Positions 47,585 to 57,910 are shown, numbered from the stretch's first letter. The stretch: DNA of 64,000 nt from Chimaeribacter arupi (GCF_002858805.1 NZ_PJZI01000004.1:115645-179644); one strand, 5' to 3'. Notes: generated by a model not told the origin, from the sequence alone. Made by a program: numbers and translations.

Positions 47585-48559
47585 TTAAATGCCGTCGCGG
47601 AAGCTGCCGCTCAATACGCACAGCACGCCGGTGAGATCCGCATGGCGGATGCTGACGCGCGCCTGCGCATAGACTTTTGGCTTGGCATGGTACGCCAGCC
47701 CCAGCCCGGCGGCTTCAATCATCAGCAGGTCGTTGGCACCGTCACCGATGGCGACGGTTTGGGACGGTGGGATCTCCAGCTTTTCCGCCAGCGCAGTCAG
47801 CGTGTCGGCTTTGTATTGGGCATCCACAATCGGCCCCAGCACATTGCCGGTCAGCTTGCCGTCACGCAGTTCCAGCTCGTTGGCCACAATTGCCGTCAGG
47901 CCGAGGGTATCCCGCAGGTGTTCAGCAAAGTAGGTGAACCCGCCGGAGGCGATCGCCACATGCCAGCCAAAGCCCTGCATACGGGCCACCAGCTCAGTCA
48001 GCCCCGGCATCAGCGGCAGGCGGTCACGCACGGTTTTCAGGATGTTGGCATCGGCATCTTTCAGCGTGCCGACGCGCTGGCGCAGGCTGGCGGTGAAATC
48101 CAGCTCGCCGCGCATCGCCCGTTCGGTGACCTCGGCCACCTGCTCGCCCACGCCCGCCAGTTTGGCAATCTCATCGATACACTCAATTTCAATGGCGGTG
48201 GAGTCCATGTCCATCACCAGCAGGCCCGGCACCCGCAGGTCCGGCAGTTTGCCGAGCGGCGCGACGTCCAGCTGGTAGCGGTCTGCCAATGCGGCGATTT
48301 CCGGCGTCAGGGTACCGGCAATGCGGGCCACACAGTTGTGCCCGATGCACCAGGCGCTGACAATCACCAGCGCGTTGCCCAGTTCACGCTGGAAACGGGT
48401 CACGGTCTGCTTATCCAGCGTGGTGCCGTACAGCAGCCAACCGGTCTGGCCAGCGCGATAGTCAAGCGGCATCACTTCATCACCGCTTAATGAAAGGGGG
48501 AGCCCCGGCCATTGATCAATCTCCGCCGGAAGATCGCAATAGGTCAGACTGGTAGACAT
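47585..48559 (-). CDS. serB: Phosphoserine phosphatase
   Basis: HAD-family enzyme for the last step of serine synthesis. Nucleophile motif 'LLVMDMDSTAIEIE' (DxDST), motif II 'VAIASGGFTYF', motif III 'VAIGDGANDLLMI'. ATG at 48559 (MSTSLTYCDLP) gives 324 aa (E. coli 322). Start of the serB-radA-nadR operon, divergent from ytjB across 224 bp. Confidence 0.97.
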   Translation of the reverse strand: MSTSLTYCDLPAEIDQWPGLPLSLSGDEVMPLDYRAGQTGWLLYGTTLDKQTVTRFQRELGNALVIVSAWCIGHNCVARIAGTLTPEIAALADRYQLDVAPLGKLPDLRVPGLLVMDMDSTAIEIECIDEIAKLAGVGEQVAEVTERAMRGELDFTASLRQRVGTLKDADANILKTVRDRLPLMPGLTELVARMQGFGWHVAIASGGFTYFAEHLRDTLGLTAIVANELELRDGKLTGNVLGPIVDAQYKADTLTALAEKLEIPPSQTVAIGDGANDLLMIEAAGLGLAYHAKPKVYAQARVSIRHADLTGVLCVLSGSFRDGI

Positions 48560-48783
48560 CGTTAACTCCTGTAGGGGTGCAGAGGGGTCATGATAAACTG
48601 GGTGATAGTGCCGATGCATTCATTATGCAAAACGATCAGGCATGGATTTAACTGATAAAGCGGAAAGCAGGCAGCCCACAGGGCACGGCGAACGTGGCTC
48701 TCGTTAAAACGCCGCATCAAGCTATCCTATCGCCCTTGCTTCTGGCAACATGAAACTGATGAAATCCCCCTGAAGGAAATGGC

Positions 48784-49449
48784 ATGGCCCGAGCCAAATT
48801 TACGTTCCGCCTGCACCGCACGGTTATCGTGCTGATTTGCCTGGCATTGCTGGTGGGGCTGATGCAGGGTGCCTCCTACTTCAGCCTGAGCCACCAGATG
48901 GCGCGCTCAGAGCAGACGGAGGAGCTGGCGCAGACGCTGGCGCGGCAGGTGGCCTATTCATTGGCACCCCTGATGGATAACGACAATGACAACGTGGACA
49001 GCGACAAGATCAACGCGCTGCTCACCCGCCTGACGGATGACAACAGCCGCATTCTGGATGCCGCCGTGTACCAGCTTGACGGCGCACTGGTGGCCCATGC
49101 CGGTGAGACGGTGCCGGTGCGTGACCGGCTGGCGCTGGACGGCAAGCGCGCCGGCAGCTATTTCAACCACCAGATTGTGGAGCCGGTGGGCGACCGCGCC
49201 GACCCGAGCGGCTTTTTGCGCATCACGCTGGACACCCACGTGCTGGCCACCGAATCGAAGCAGGTGGATAACACCACCAACCTGCTGCGCCTGATGATGC
49301 TGCTGGCCCTGGCGATCGGCATCATCCTGGCCCGCACCCTGTTGCAGCACCGCCGCAGCCGCTGGCAGCAGTCCCCTTTCCTGCTCACCGCCAGCACCCC
49401 GCTGAAAGAGAAGGACGACCCGGCAGAAGACGCCCCGCCGGGGAAATAG
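48784..49449 (+). CDS. ytjB: Inner-membrane protein YtjB (Smp)
   Basis: 221 aa with two membrane helices (about 13-33 and 168-187) flanking a periplasmic domain ('GETVPVRDRLALDGKRAGSYFNHQIVEPVGD'-type sequence in E. coli too), topology like a sensor without a kinase. It matches E. coli YtjB/Smp throughout; C-terminal 'RWQQSPFLLTAS' is diagnostic. Function unknown. In E. coli lplA and yjjJ separate it from deoD; both are missing here. Confidence 0.93.
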   Translation: MARAKFTFRLHRTVIVLICLALLVGLMQGASYFSLSHQMARSEQTEELAQTLARQVAYSLAPLMDNDNDNVDSDKINALLTRLTDDNSRILDAAVYQLDGALVAHAGETVPVRDRLALDGKRAGSYFNHQIVEPVGDRADPSGFLRITLDTHVLATESKQVDNTTNLLRLMMLLALAIGIILARTLLQHRRSRWQQSPFLLTASTPLKEKDDPAEDAPPGK

Positions 49450-49456
49450 CCGGCAT

Positions 49457-49486
49457 AAAAAAAGCGCCCCGCAGGGCGCTTTTTTA
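49457..49486. terminator. Bidirectional terminator ytjB / deoD
   Basis: AAGCGCCC, loop CGCA, GGGCGCTT (49462-49481 region) with A-run and T-run, between convergent genes. Confidence 0.9.
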
Positions 49487-49501
49487 TCGGCAGGGAACCC
49501 C

Positions 49502-50221
49502 TTACTCCTGGTCGCCCAGCAGCACGGATTCCAGTGCGATTTCGATCATGTCGTTGAAGGTGGTCTGGCGCTCTTCAGCCGTGGTCTGCTCGTGGGTACG
49601 GATATGGTCAGACACGGTGCAGATGGTCAGCGCTTTTGCGCCGAACTCGGCGGCCACGCCGTAGATACCGGCGGCTTCCATCTCAACACCCAGGATGTTG
49701 TACTTTTCCATCACGTCGAACATTTGCGGGTCCGGCGTGTAGAACAGGTCAGCAGAGAAGATGTTGCCCACACGCGCCGGGACGCCTTTGGCTTTCGCCG
49801 CGTCTACCGCATTGCGCACCATGTCGAAGTCCGCGATCGCCGCGTAGTCGTGATCTTTAAAACGCAGACGGTTCACTTTGGAGTCGGTGCAGGCACCCAT
49901 GCCAATCACCACATCACGCAGTTTCACGTCGCTGCGCACTGCGCCGCAGGAGCCGACACGGATGATCTTTTTCACGCCGAACTCGGTGATCAGCTCTTTG
50001 GCGTAGATGGAGCAGGACGGGATGCCCATGCCGTGGCCCATCACAGAGATGCGGCGGCCTTTGTAGGTGCCGGTGTAGCCCAGCATACCGCGCACTTCGT
50101 TCACCAGGCGGATATCGTCCAGGAAGTTCTCAGCGATGTACTTGGCACGCAGCGGGTCGCCCGGCATCAGTACCACGTCTGCAAAATCACCCATTTCAGC
50201 ATTGATATGCGGCGTAGCCAT
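49502..50221 (-). CDS. deoD: Purine nucleoside phosphorylase
   Basis: Hexameric enzyme splitting purine (deoxy)nucleosides by phosphorolysis. '[29 protein letters not shown]' opens the family; 'VGSCGAV' and '[16 protein letters not shown]' contribute to phosphate and ribose sites; 'VSDHI' is active-site. 239 aa. Last gene of deoCABD; an internal terminator separates it from deoB. Confidence 0.98.
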   Translation of the reverse strand: MATPHINAEMGDFADVVLMPGDPLRAKYIAENFLDDIRLVNEVRGMLGYTGTYKGRRISVMGHGMGIPSCSIYAKELITEFGVKKIIRVGSCGAVRSDVKLRDVVIGMGACTDSKVNRLRFKDHDYAAIADFDMVRNAVDAAKAKGVPARVGNIFSADLFYTPDPQMFDVMEKYNILGVEMEAAGIYGVAAEFGAKALTICTVSDHIRTHEQTTAEERQTTFNDMIEIALESVLLGDQE

Positions 50222-50263
50222 AATTCATTCCTTATTCTGCCAATTCTGGCGTTAATCATCGGT

Positions 50264-50289
50264 AAAAAAGCGCCGCCCGGAGGCGGCGC
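50264..50289 (-). terminator. Intra-operon terminator between deoB and deoD
   Basis: GCGCCGCC (50270-50277), loop CGGA, GGCGGCGC (50282-50289), with AAAAAA on the left acting as leftward U-tract. It looks fully functional, 10 bp after the deoB stop, so deoD expression needs read-through or its own promoter (E. coli has deoP3 within deoB). Confidence 0.8.
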
Positions 50290-50298
50290 AAGCAAAGG

Positions 50299-51522
50299 TT
50301 ACAGCATCGATTTGCCATATTCCATCGGCGAAAGGCCGAAGTAGGCGGCAACGGTCTGGCCGATATCCGCAAAGGTGTCGCGCTTGCCGAGGAAGCCCGG
50401 CTTGATTTTCGGGCCGTAGATCAGCACCGGGATGTGCTCACGGGTATGATCGGTGCCGGTCCAGGTCGGGTCACAGCCGTGGTCGGCGGTGAGGATCAGC
50501 ATGTCATCCGGGCCGACCAGCTCCATCAGCTCCGGCAGGCGGCGGTCGAACAGCTCCAGCGCGGCGGCATACCCCGGCACGTCACGGCGGTGGCCGTAGG
50601 AGGAGTCGAAATCAACGAAGTTGGTGAAGACGATGGTGTTGTCGCCCGCCTGCTTCATCTCTGCCACGGTGGCGTCAAACAGCGCGTCCAGCCCGGTGGC
50701 TTTCACTTTTTTGGTGATGCCGACCTGCGCATAGATGTCCGCGATTTTACCCACTGACACCACGTTACCGCCCTTCTCGTCCACCAGCTTTTTCAGGATG
50801 GTCGGGGACGGCGGCTCGACGGCCAGGTCGTGGCGGTTGCCGGTACGCTGGAATTCGCCCGGCTTGTTGCCGATGAACGGGCGCGCAATCACGCGGCCGA
50901 TGTTGTAGCCGCCCTCGGTCAGTTCTTCACGGGCAATTTCACACAGCTCATACAGTCTCTCCAGCCCGAACGTCTCTTCGTGGCAGGCGATCTGGAACAC
51001 GGAGTCCGCGGAGGTGTAGAAAATCGGCTTGCCGGTTTTCATGTGCTCTTCACCGAGCTGGTCGAGGATCACGGTGCCGGAAGAGTGGCAGTTACCGAGG
51101 TAGCCCGGCAGGTTGGCACGCTCCACCAGTTTGTCCAGCAGTTCCTGCGGGAAGCTGTTTTCGGTGTCGCTGAAGTAGCCCCAGTCAAACAGGACCGGCA
51201 CCCCGGCGATCTCCCAGTGGCCGGACGGCGTGTCCTTGCCGGAGGAGAGTTCGCTGGCGTAGGCATACGCACCGATGATATCTGCTTTCTCATCCAGCCC
51301 TGCCGGGAACGTCCCGGTGGAGGCTTCGGCCGCCTTGCCGAGGCCCAGGCGGCTCAGGTTCGGCAGGGTCAGCGGCCCTTTGCGGCCGACGTCGGCGTCG
51401 CCGCGCGCACAGGCTTCAGCGATGTGGCCCAGCGTGTCGGAACCTTTGTCGCCAAATTTCTCCGCATCAGCACTGTAGCCGATGCCGAAAGAGTCTAAAA
51501 CCATGATAAAAGTACGTTTCAT
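50299..51522 (-). CDS. deoB: Phosphopentomutase
   Basis: Interconverts (deoxy)ribose-1-P and -5-P, linking deoA/deoD products to deoC. Alkaline-phosphatase fold: '[20 protein letters not shown]' with metal Asp, '[13 protein letters not shown]' with the phospho-Thr, '[23 protein letters not shown]' with metal ligands. ATG at 51522 (MKRTFIMV) gives 407 aa, as E. coli. Confidence 0.98.
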   Translation of the reverse strand: MKRTFIMVLDSFGIGYSADAEKFGDKGSDTLGHIAEACARGDADVGRKGPLTLPNLSRLGLGKAAEASTGTFPAGLDEKADIIGAYAYASELSSGKDTPSGHWEIAGVPVLFDWGYFSDTENSFPQELLDKLVERANLPGYLGNCHSSGTVILDQLGEEHMKTGKPIFYTSADSVFQIACHEETFGLERLYELCEIAREELTEGGYNIGRVIARPFIGNKPGEFQRTGNRHDLAVEPPSPTILKKLVDEKGGNVVSVGKIADIYAQVGITKKVKATGLDALFDATVAEMKQAGDNTIVFTNFVDFDSSYGHRRDVPGYAAALELFDRRLPELMELVGPDDMLILTADHGCDPTWTGTDHTREHIPVLIYGPKIKPGFLGKRDTFADIGQTVAAYFGLSPMEYGKSML

Positions 51523-51596
51523 TCTGCTCTCCTGCGTATTCACGCGTTTTGCGGCGGGCTGACAGCCGGGCCACAGAGGGTGCTAAAGGATGACCA

Positions 51597-52919
51597 TTAT
51601 GCCCGGATACGTTGGCAGACCACCGGCGTCGCCCCGGGGGCGTGTTCACTCAGCGTCACGGCAGCGCGCACAGCGGCCGCGGCCTGTTCCCACGCCTCTT
51701 CACTGGCAGCATGGATCATCGCCAGCGGCTGCCGGGTGTCAACCCGGTCGCCCAGGCGCGCCATGCCGGTGAGGCCCACGCTGTAGTCAATGGTGTCACT
51801 GGCCCGGCGGCGTCCGCCACCCAGCGCGACCACGGCCATGCCCAGCGCGCGGGTATCCATCGCGCTGATGATGCCGTTTTCCATCGCATACACCGGCTTG
51901 CTCAGCGTTGCCGCCGGCAGGTAACGGTCATAGTGCTCAATAAAATCGGTGGGGCCGCGCTGGGCTGCCACCATCCGGCCAAAGATTTCTGCGGCCGCGC
52001 CATTGTCCAGCACGGCCTGCAATTTCGCGCGGGCATCGGCATCATCTTTCGCCAGCCCGCCCGACAGTAACATTTCCACGCACAGGGCCATCGTGACCTC
52101 ATACAGGCGCGGATTACGGTAATCGCCGGTCAGGAAGCGCACCGCTTCGCGCACTTCGACGGCGTTCCCGGCGCTGGAGGCCAGCACCTGGTTCATGTCC
52201 GTCAGCAGCGCGGTGGTCTGGCAACCTGCCCCGTTCGCCACGCCGACAATCGCCTGCGCCAGATTTTCTGACGCTTCATAAGTCGGCATAAACGCGCCGG
52301 ACCCCACTTTGACATCCATCACCAGCGCATCCAACCCTTCGGCCAGTTTTTTCGCCAGAATCGACGCGGTGATCAGCGGAATCGAGTCCACGGTCGCGGT
52401 GATGTCACGCGTCGCATAGAAGCGTTTGTCCGCCGGGGCCAGTGAGTTGGTCTGGCCGATAATCGCCACACCGACCTCTTTGATGATGGCGCGGAAACGC
52501 TGGTCGTCCGGGAAGATGTCAAACCCCGGGATCGCTTCCAGCTTGTCCAGCGTGCCGCCGGTGTGGCCGAGGCCGCGCCCGGAGATCATCGGCACGTAGC
52601 CGCCGCAGGCGGCCACCATCGGGCCGAGCATCAGCGACGTCACATCGCCCACGCCGCCGGTGGAGTGTTTGTCCACCACCGGGCCGTTCAGCCCCAGCTC
52701 CGCCCAGTTCAGCACGGTGCCGGAATCACGCATCGCCATCGTCAGCGCCACGCGTTCTGCCATGTTCATGTCATGGAAGTAGATCGTCATCGCCAGCGCG
52801 GCGATCTGCCCTTCTGAAACCTGGTTGTCGCGAATGCCGTTGACGAAGAAACGAATCTCTTCTGCCGTCAGCGGCTGGCCGTCCCGTTTTTTTCGAATAA
52901 TTTCTTGTGCCAGAAACAA
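51597..52919 (-). CDS. deoA: Thymidine phosphorylase
   Basis: Splits thymidine to thymine and deoxyribose-1-P. '[18 protein letters not shown]' is the phosphate-binding signature; also '[12 protein letters not shown]'. The best start is TTG at 52919 (TTGTTTCTGGCACAAGAAA): it gives 440 aa, the E. coli length, and sits 4-5 bp after AGGGGGAC. An in-frame ATG at 52934 would place this ribosome site inside the coding sequence. 68 bp after deoC. Confidence 0.95.
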   Translation of the reverse strand: MFLAQEIIRKKRDGQPLTAEEIRFFVNGIRDNQVSEGQIAALAMTIYFHDMNMAERVALTMAMRDSGTVLNWAELGLNGPVVDKHSTGGVGDVTSLMLGPMVAACGGYVPMISGRGLGHTGGTLDKLEAIPGFDIFPDDQRFRAIIKEVGVAIIGQTNSLAPADKRFYATRDITATVDSIPLITASILAKKLAEGLDALVMDVKVGSGAFMPTYEASENLAQAIVGVANGAGCQTTALLTDMNQVLASSAGNAVEVREAVRFLTGDYRNPRLYEVTMALCVEMLLSGGLAKDDADARAKLQAVLDNGAAAEIFGRMVAAQRGPTDFIEHYDRYLPAATLSKPVYAMENGIISAMDTRALGMAVVALGGGRRRASDTIDYSVGLTGMARLGDRVDTRQPLAMIHAASEEAWEQAAAAVRAAVTLSEHAPGATPVVCQRIRA

Positions 52920-52987
52920 GGTGTCCCCCTGCATGACGCAGTAAATAACAGGGCCGCACCGGTATGGCCGGCGCGGCATTATTCAGA

Positions 52988-53767
52988 TCAATAGCCGCCG
53001 TTGCTTTTCGCGGTGGCGTGGCCGAGCGTGGTGAGCAGGCTGGCCAGCAGGCTGGAGGCGCCGAAACGGAAGTGGCGCGCATCGGCCCAGGTTTCACCCA
53101 TGATGCGGTCAGCAATCGCCAGGAACTCGGCGGCATCCTCTGCGGTGCGCACGCCGCCGGCGGGTTTAAAGCCGACGCGGTCGCCCACGCCCAGATCGTG
53201 GATCACCTGAATCATCAGCGCCGCGCTTTCCGGCGTGGCATTCACCGGCACTTTGCCGGTCGAGGTTTTGATGAAGTCAGCCCCGGCGTTGATGGCGATC
53301 TCAGACGCCTTGCGGATCAGCGCGTCCTGCTTCAGCTCACCGGTTTCGATGATCACTTTCAGCAGCACATTGGCGGCGGCGCAGGCTTCTTTGCACACTT
53401 TCACCAGCTCAAAGCCGACCTGCTCATTGCCGGCCATCAGCGCGCGGTACGGGAAGACCACATCCACTTCGTCCGCCCCGTAGGCGATAGCGGCGCGGGT
53501 TTCTGCCAGCGCGATGTCGATATCATCATTCCCGTGCGGGAAGTTGGTGACGGTCGCGATGCGGATCTCCGGGGTACCCTGCTCACGCAGGGCCTTGCGG
53601 GCCACCGGGATGAAACGCGGATAGATGCAGATGGCGGCGGTGTTACCGGCCGGGCTTTTCGCCTGGCGGCACAGCGCGATCACCTTCTCATCGGTATCGT
53701 CTTCATTCAGGGTGGTTAAATCCATGAGGCTCAGCGCACGTTGCGCTGCGGCGGTTAAATCAGTCAT
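52988..53767 (-). CDS. deoC: Deoxyribose-phosphate aldolase
   Basis: Class I aldolase cleaving deoxyribose-5-P to acetaldehyde and glyceraldehyde-3-P. Schiff-base Lys in '[16 protein letters not shown]', second Lys in '[14 protein letters not shown]'. ATG at 53767 ([10 protein letters not shown]) gives 259 aa, as E. coli. First gene of deoCABD; tandem CRP sites are about 210 and 260 bp upstream. Confidence 0.97.
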   Translation of the reverse strand: MTDLTAAAQRALSLMDLTTLNEDDTDEKVIALCRQAKSPAGNTAAICIYPRFIPVARKALREQGTPEIRIATVTNFPHGNDDIDIALAETRAAIAYGADEVDVVFPYRALMAGNEQVGFELVKVCKEACAAANVLLKVIIETGELKQDALIRKASEIAINAGADFIKTSTGKVPVNATPESAALMIQVIHDLGVGDRVGFKPAGGVRTAEDAAEFLAIADRIMGETWADARHFRFGASSLLASLLTTLGHATAKSNGGY

Positions 53768-53977
53768 ATGACTCTCCAACATTTTCGTTGCTGATGGCCA
53801 CGATCACTTCTGAGGTTTCATGGGCAACGCGTTCCACAGGTTGGCGAGCGGGCTTGGTTCCATGAAGAGGCCGCAGCCTGCCTGAAAGCGGGCCACGGTT
53901 GAATTCCTTCTCACCGCGCGAGCCGGCAAACACCGGGCCGGTACTGGCTATTGAACCATGAGCACAGGGGACGCTTA

Positions 53978-53993
53978 TGTGTTCTGATTCACA
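53978..53993 (-). promoter_or_regulatory. CRP site, proximal, deo promoter
   Basis: TGTGT-TCTGAT-TCACA, one mismatch from consensus. Its centre lies 52 bp from the next site, matching the E. coli deoP2 pair at -40/-93 between which CytR binds. This suggests the main deo start near 53945, leaving a leader of about 180 nt. Confidence 0.75.
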
Positions 53994-54029
53994 AAATCTT
54001 AAAGCCAATTGTAACGCGTTTAGATTAAC

Positions 54030-54045
54030 TGTGACAGGAGTCACA
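54030..54045 (-). promoter_or_regulatory. CRP site, distal, deo promoter
   Basis: TGTGA-CAGGAG-TCACA, both half-sites exact. With the proximal site it frames TTGTAACGCGTTTAGATTAAC, where CytR would bind in E. coli; the CytR half-sites are not exact enough to assign. Confidence 0.8.
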
Positions 54046-54256
54046 GGATAATCGTTTTATGCTCAGAAAGTGACCATGATGATAAGTTTACACCAGGTAG
54101 AGTGGCCCGGCGTGTGAAGGCCGCTGATCGGGTCAGGCGGCCATGCTCTCTGGCCGTGATGTTATAATAGTCACATTAAGAAGAGAACGGATTTCCGCGC
54201 CACAGCCCAAAATCATTGAAGATTGCGCAAGGTGAACCGGATAACTGCCCGGTAAA

Positions 54257-54272
54257 TGTGATTATTTTCACA
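54257..54272. promoter_or_regulatory. Third perfect CRP site between deo and yjjV
   Basis: TGTGA-TTATTT-TCACA, both half-sites exact, 227 bp upstream of the distal deo site and 31 bp past the yjjV stop. No gene starts nearby in either direction, so its target is unclear. The rest of the 535-bp gap (53768-54302) shows no other gene. Confidence 0.7.
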
Positions 54273-54302
54273 TTGATTTTCAGATTCGGGCAGGGGGTGT
54301 TT

Positions 54303-55100
54303 TTAGCCCGGCAGCAGCGGCAGGTTAAACACCCGGCGGGTATTGGCGTTCAGGGCGGCGGCGAGGGTTTCCGGCGGCTCCGGGCGCAACTGGCAGAGCA
54401 CCTCAAACACCAGGGCAGCGCGCTCCGGCCGGTTGGGCTGGCCCTGATAACCGGCCAGCGGCATATCCGGCGCATCGGTTTCCAGCAGCAGGCAGGAGAG
54501 CGGCAGCGCCGCGATGGTGTTGCGGGTTTTTTGCGCCCGCTCATAGGTAATGGTGCCGCCGACGCCAATCGCGTAGCCGAGTTTCACAAACGCCTGCGCC
54601 TGCGCGAGGCTGCCGGCAAAGCCATGCACCACCCCCGTGGCGGGCAGCGCCTGCTTGCGCAGCAGGGAAAACAGCTGATCATGGGTGCGGCGGGAGTGCA
54701 GGATCACCGGCAGGTTGGCCTGTTTCGCCAGGGAGAGCTGATCCACCAGCAGCGCTTTCTGCCGCTCAAAATGCGGGTTCTCCATATAGAGATCCAGCCC
54801 GACCTCACCGATTGCCACCACCTTCGGGTGCGGCTGCTTCAGGCTCTGTGCCAGGCGGGAGAGCGCCGCATCATCATGCTGTTGGATAAATAACGGATGC
54901 AGCCCCAGCGCGGCGAACAGGGCATCATGCTGGTTCGCCAGCGCCAGCACGCGGTCAAAGCGATCCGCGGTCACCGCCGGGACGATAATCTGCCGGACAT
55001 GCCGGTCAGCGGCACGGGCCACGCTGGCGGCCGCGTCATCGGCAAACGGCGGGAAATCGAAGTGGCAATGGGTGTCAATAAAGTAACGCGCTGTGCTCAT
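54303..55100 (-). CDS. yjjV: TatD-family metal-dependent hydrolase YjjV
   Basis: Predicted metal-dependent deoxyribonuclease or hydrolase. TIM-barrel metal motifs: 'FIDTHCHFDFP' (HxH), 'AIGEVGLDLY' (Glu ligand), 'VILHSRRTHDQ' (His), 'GVVHGFAGS' (His) and 'LLETDAPDMPL' (Asp). 265 aa, near E. coli YjjV (259). Overlaps yjjU by 4 bp, so translationally coupled. In E. coli yjjI and yjjW lie between it and deoC; here they are absent. Confidence 0.93.
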   Translation of the reverse strand: MSTARYFIDTHCHFDFPPFADDAAASVARAADRHVRQIIVPAVTADRFDRVLALANQHDALFAALGLHPLFIQQHDDAALSRLAQSLKQPHPKVVAIGEVGLDLYMENPHFERQKALLVDQLSLAKQANLPVILHSRRTHDQLFSLLRKQALPATGVVHGFAGSLAQAQAFVKLGYAIGVGGTITYERAQKTRNTIAALPLSCLLLETDAPDMPLAGYQGQPNRPERAALVFEVLCQLRPEPPETLAAALNANTRRVFNLPLLPG

Positions 55101-56209
55101 CCCGCCTGCTCCTCATCATCCGGTTCTTCATTCTCTGCCACCGGCGGCGCATCCACCAGCAGGCCGCTGACCGCATCACTCACGGCCGACACCAGCGGGG
55201 AATCGGTGATCAGCGGCGTATTCGCCGGTTCTTCCGGAAGAACCGTGGCGGCCGGTACCTGCACCGCCAGATCCGGCTGTTCGTCACGCGGCAGCAGCCA
55301 GTGCGCCACGGTCGCCAGGAAGTAGCGCCCGCACCGCCGCCCGAGGTGATAATCGCGGTTCAGCGCCGACAGCCGACTGCCCAGCGCCCGGCTGGCCAGC
55401 GGTTTGGGTGGGTAAATTTCAAAGATGCGCAGGTTGCCCGGCGGGTTCTCAATAAATTGCTGGATGCGCCGGTAGCTTTTTTCATGGTGCTGCATCATAT
55501 GCACCAGTTGTTGCAGGCTGCTTTCACTCAGCCACTGCTCCATGCGCTTCATCCACTGCGGCGCGTAGAACATCTGCGACGGCACAGTGCGGACAACAAT
55601 AATGGTGTCGGCACCGCGCCGGTACGCCTCTTCCACCGGGATCGCATCACTGATGCCGCCATCCTGGTAGCTGATGCCGTCCAGCTCGACGCCCATCCGG
55701 TAGAAACCGGGAATGGCGCTGGAGGCCTTCAGCACCGACAGCCAGTTTTCACGGGTCGGTGAGAAATAGGTGGGGCTGTAATCATCACTGCGGCAGGCGC
55801 ACATCAGGAATTCCCGGTCATTGCCGAGATAGCTTTCCGCCGCTTCCAGCGCCAGCGGCATCTGTTGGCCCGTCACGTCCACCAGCCAGTCGAGATCGAT
55901 CAGGTGCCCGCCGCGCACAAAGCGCAAAGGGTTAAAAAACTGGGGAGCGGTGGTGTAGCGGGAGATCACACGCCGGGCATAGCCGGGTTGTTGGCAGACA
56001 AACGCAGAGAGGTTTTGTGCACCGGCAGAAGTGCCGATCAGCAGGTCAAACGGATTGAAGCGGGCACGTTGAAATTCATCCAGCACACCGGCTGTGAATA
56101 TTCCGCGTTGCCCGCCCCCTTCGCATACCAGCGCGATTTTACCCGGCTGGTAGGGTTTATACGCCAGGGGTTCAATGTTCCCCAGCGTGATCGGTATTCT
56201 GTATCCCAA
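55097..56209 (-). CDS. yjjU: Patatin-like phospholipase YjjU
   Basis: Predicted serine lipase. Oxyanion glycine run 'CEGGGQRGIFTAG', nucleophile 'IGTSAGAQN' (GxSxG) and the catalytic Asp in 'YQDGGISDAIPVEEA' form the patatin dyad. 370 aa; the C-terminal 80 residues are proline/glutamate-rich and vary. The start is TTG at 56209 (MGYRIPITLGN matches E. coli) with a purine-rich GGGGTAAAGG directly upstream. Confidence 0.92.
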   Translation of the reverse strand: MGYRIPITLGNIEPLAYKPYQPGKIALVCEGGGQRGIFTAGVLDEFQRARFNPFDLLIGTSAGAQNLSAFVCQQPGYARRVISRYTTAPQFFNPLRFVRGGHLIDLDWLVDVTGQQMPLALEAAESYLGNDREFLMCACRSDDYSPTYFSPTRENWLSVLKASSAIPGFYRMGVELDGISYQDGGISDAIPVEEAYRRGADTIIVVRTVPSQMFYAPQWMKRMEQWLSESSLQQLVHMMQHHEKSYRRIQQFIENPPGNLRIFEIYPPKPLASRALGSRLSALNRDYHLGRRCGRYFLATVAHWLLPRDEQPDLAVQVPAATVLPEEPANTPLITDSPLVSAVSDAVSGLLVDAPPVAENEEPDDEEQAG

Positions 56210-56365
56210 CCTTTACCCCGTTACCTGGTCGTCCCCATCCTGGGTTGAGCATACCCGGTATTCGCTCTTGCCGTAATCATCTTGTATGACATTGGTGAAT
56301 AAATCGTTGCGTCCTGGCCTGATTTACTCGTTACGGCAAGAGGTTAAAGGTGTTTTACAGCGTCG

Positions 56366-56527
56366 CTATGAGCGCCGGCGACCGGTAAACAGGCTGACCA
56401 GGAACAGGATGATGCCGACAACGAAGACGATTTTCGCAGCCCATGCCGCAGTACCTGCCAGTCCACCAAAGCCCAGTGCTGCGGCAATCAGTGCGATGAC
56501 TAAAAAGATAATGCCCCATCGAAACAT
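56366..56527 (-). CDS. ytjA: Small membrane protein YtjA (DUF1328)
   Basis: 53 aa, almost identical to E. coli YtjA: '[20 protein letters not shown]' start, second helix '[18 protein letters not shown]', basic end GRRRS. Two-helix inner-membrane protein of unknown function. ATG at 56527 with AAGGAGAG ribosome site; the upstream in-frame Met at 56575 is not conserved. Confidence 0.93.
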   Translation of the reverse strand: MFRWGIIFLVIALIAAALGFGGLAGTAAWAAKIVFVVGIILFLVSLFTGRRRS

Positions 56528-56700
56528 AAAATCTCTCCTTACCTTATTAAAATTTGAGATGCCCTTGCACAGCACAAAGTTTCGTCGCCAGAACGCGAAA
56601 CCTTATTAAAAAAGATAGCGTTAAATCAGAATCCTGCCTGACTTTCGCGCACTTTTCCTGCTGCCGGGCGCACATTTTCTTGTGGTTTTGGTCACGCTAC

Positions 56701-56726
56701 CGGCTGCCCTGCAACCAAGGCAGCCG
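56701..56726 (-). terminator. Hairpin downstream of osmY
   Basis: CGGCTGCC (56701-56708) pairs exactly with GGCAGCCG (56719-56726), 10-nt loop, 24 bp after the osmY stop. No U-tract follows, so this may be a weak terminator or an RNA 3'-end stabiliser. Confidence 0.45.
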
Positions 56727-56749
56727 TTACATCATCAGTTCAGCAGAGC

Positions 56750-57361
56750 TTATGGTTTGATCTGCAGGTCGTTTTTAACGGATTTCACACCGTCAACCGC
56801 CTTGGCAACACTTTCTGCGCGCTCAGACTGGGCCTGGTTCTCAACCGTACCGGTCAGCTGTACCACGCCTTCGGTGGTGATCACTTTCACGTTACGGGAC
56901 GGGACAATGTCATCGGCCAGCAGTTTGGCTTTGACTTCGCCGGTGGTGGCGGAATCACCTGCATAGGCTTTCGCAGACTGCTCTTTTGCGTCACGCACGT
57001 GCAGCTTATCGCTGACGGAGGTCACGCCTTCCACTTTCTTGGCGGCGGCGACGGCCTGGTCGGCTTCAGCCTGGCTGCCGACAAAGCCGCTCAGCGTGAC
57101 CACACCGTTGGTGGTGTCGACAGAGATATCGGTGCTTTTGATCGCATCGTTATCTACCAGCGCGCTTTTCACTTTCGCCGTGACGGCGCTGTCGCCCATG
57201 TAGTTGCTGACTTTGTTGACTGAACTATCGATTTTCGCGCCTGCGGAGTCCGCAGCGTTCTCAGTCTTGCTTGTCATGGTTTCAGCCAGGGCGTTACCGC
57301 CAACCAGCGCAGAACTCAACACCACGGCCATCATTGAATAGGCAAATTTAGACTTTTTCAT
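56750..57361 (-). CDS. osmY: Osmotically induced periplasmic protein OsmY
   Basis: 203 aa. Signal peptide ([20 protein letters not shown]...NALA) followed by two BON domains (about 55-125 and 135-203) with repeated 'VVTLSGFV' and 'VVQLTGTV' strands. In E. coli it is RpoS-dependent and acts as a periplasmic chaperone. Ribosome site AAAGGAAT 5 bp before the ATG. The ytjA gene lies downstream on the same strand. Confidence 0.96.
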   Translation of the reverse strand: MKKSKFAYSMMAVVLSSALVGGNALAETMTSKTENAADSAGAKIDSSVNKVSNYMGDSAVTAKVKSALVDNDAIKSTDISVDTTNGVVTLSGFVGSQAEADQAVAAAKKVEGVTSVSDKLHVRDAKEQSAKAYAGDSATTGEVKAKLLADDIVPSRNVKVITTEGVVQLTGTVENQAQSERAESVAKAVDGVKSVKNDLQIKP

Positions 57362-57858
57362 CGATTCATTCCTTTATGTTGTGATTCCCAACTGCCGGGA
57401 AACCGTGAGTCACGAACAGGGTGACGACTAATCGTTGCGACAATTTCACGTTTTTATGCACGTCGGAAACTTGCAGAGTGTGCGTCTTAAAAGCTAAACA
57501 TTCTGTTGTCTTATGAATTCACGCCGAAGCGTTTCCTTCTCTCCATGACATGTCCGGTGTCCGTACCGAACTTCCTGGGCATACCCGCCTTATAAGGATT
57601 AACGACTGCTTTTTAGCATAGTTGCCTTATAATTCGCTGCCTTCCTTGTTAACTCCAGTGCTTTATGGCGGTTTTCGCCGGGCACAAATTAAATATAGTC
57701 GAAAAAGACCGGAGTGGTTGAAAAATTGCAGAAAAGCGGGGAAATGCAGACTAGTCCGAGCTTTTCGGCCTGAAAATAGCCAAAAAACCGGATGAAAGCG
57801 GAAAAAACCAGCAAAAGGCGGGCAAAAAATGGGGAGATATTCCCGGAATCACCGGCAT
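57362..57858. other. Gene-free stretch upstream of osmY
   Basis: About 500 bp between osmY and the prfC terminator. It must contain the osmY promoter on the right-hand side of the gene start; I cannot assign a sigma-S -10 with confidence. No gene longer than short spurious frames is seen, and the middle part (57640-57800) is AT-rich. Confidence 0.5.
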
Positions 57859-57889
57859 AAAAAAACGGCATTGCTGCCGTTTTTTTGAC
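57859..57889. terminator. prfC terminator (bidirectional)
   Basis: AAAACGGCA, loop TTGC, TGCCGTTTT (57862-57883) with A-run and T-run, 28 bp past the prfC stop. Confidence 0.9.
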
Positions 57890-57910
57890 CTGCCGGAGGA
57901 ACGGGGAGGA

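Noticed and set aside
54160..54185. Promoter-like GTTATAATAGTCACA between deo and yjjV
   Set aside because: A TATAAT is present but no acceptable -35 at 16-18 nt and no gene follows on that strand.
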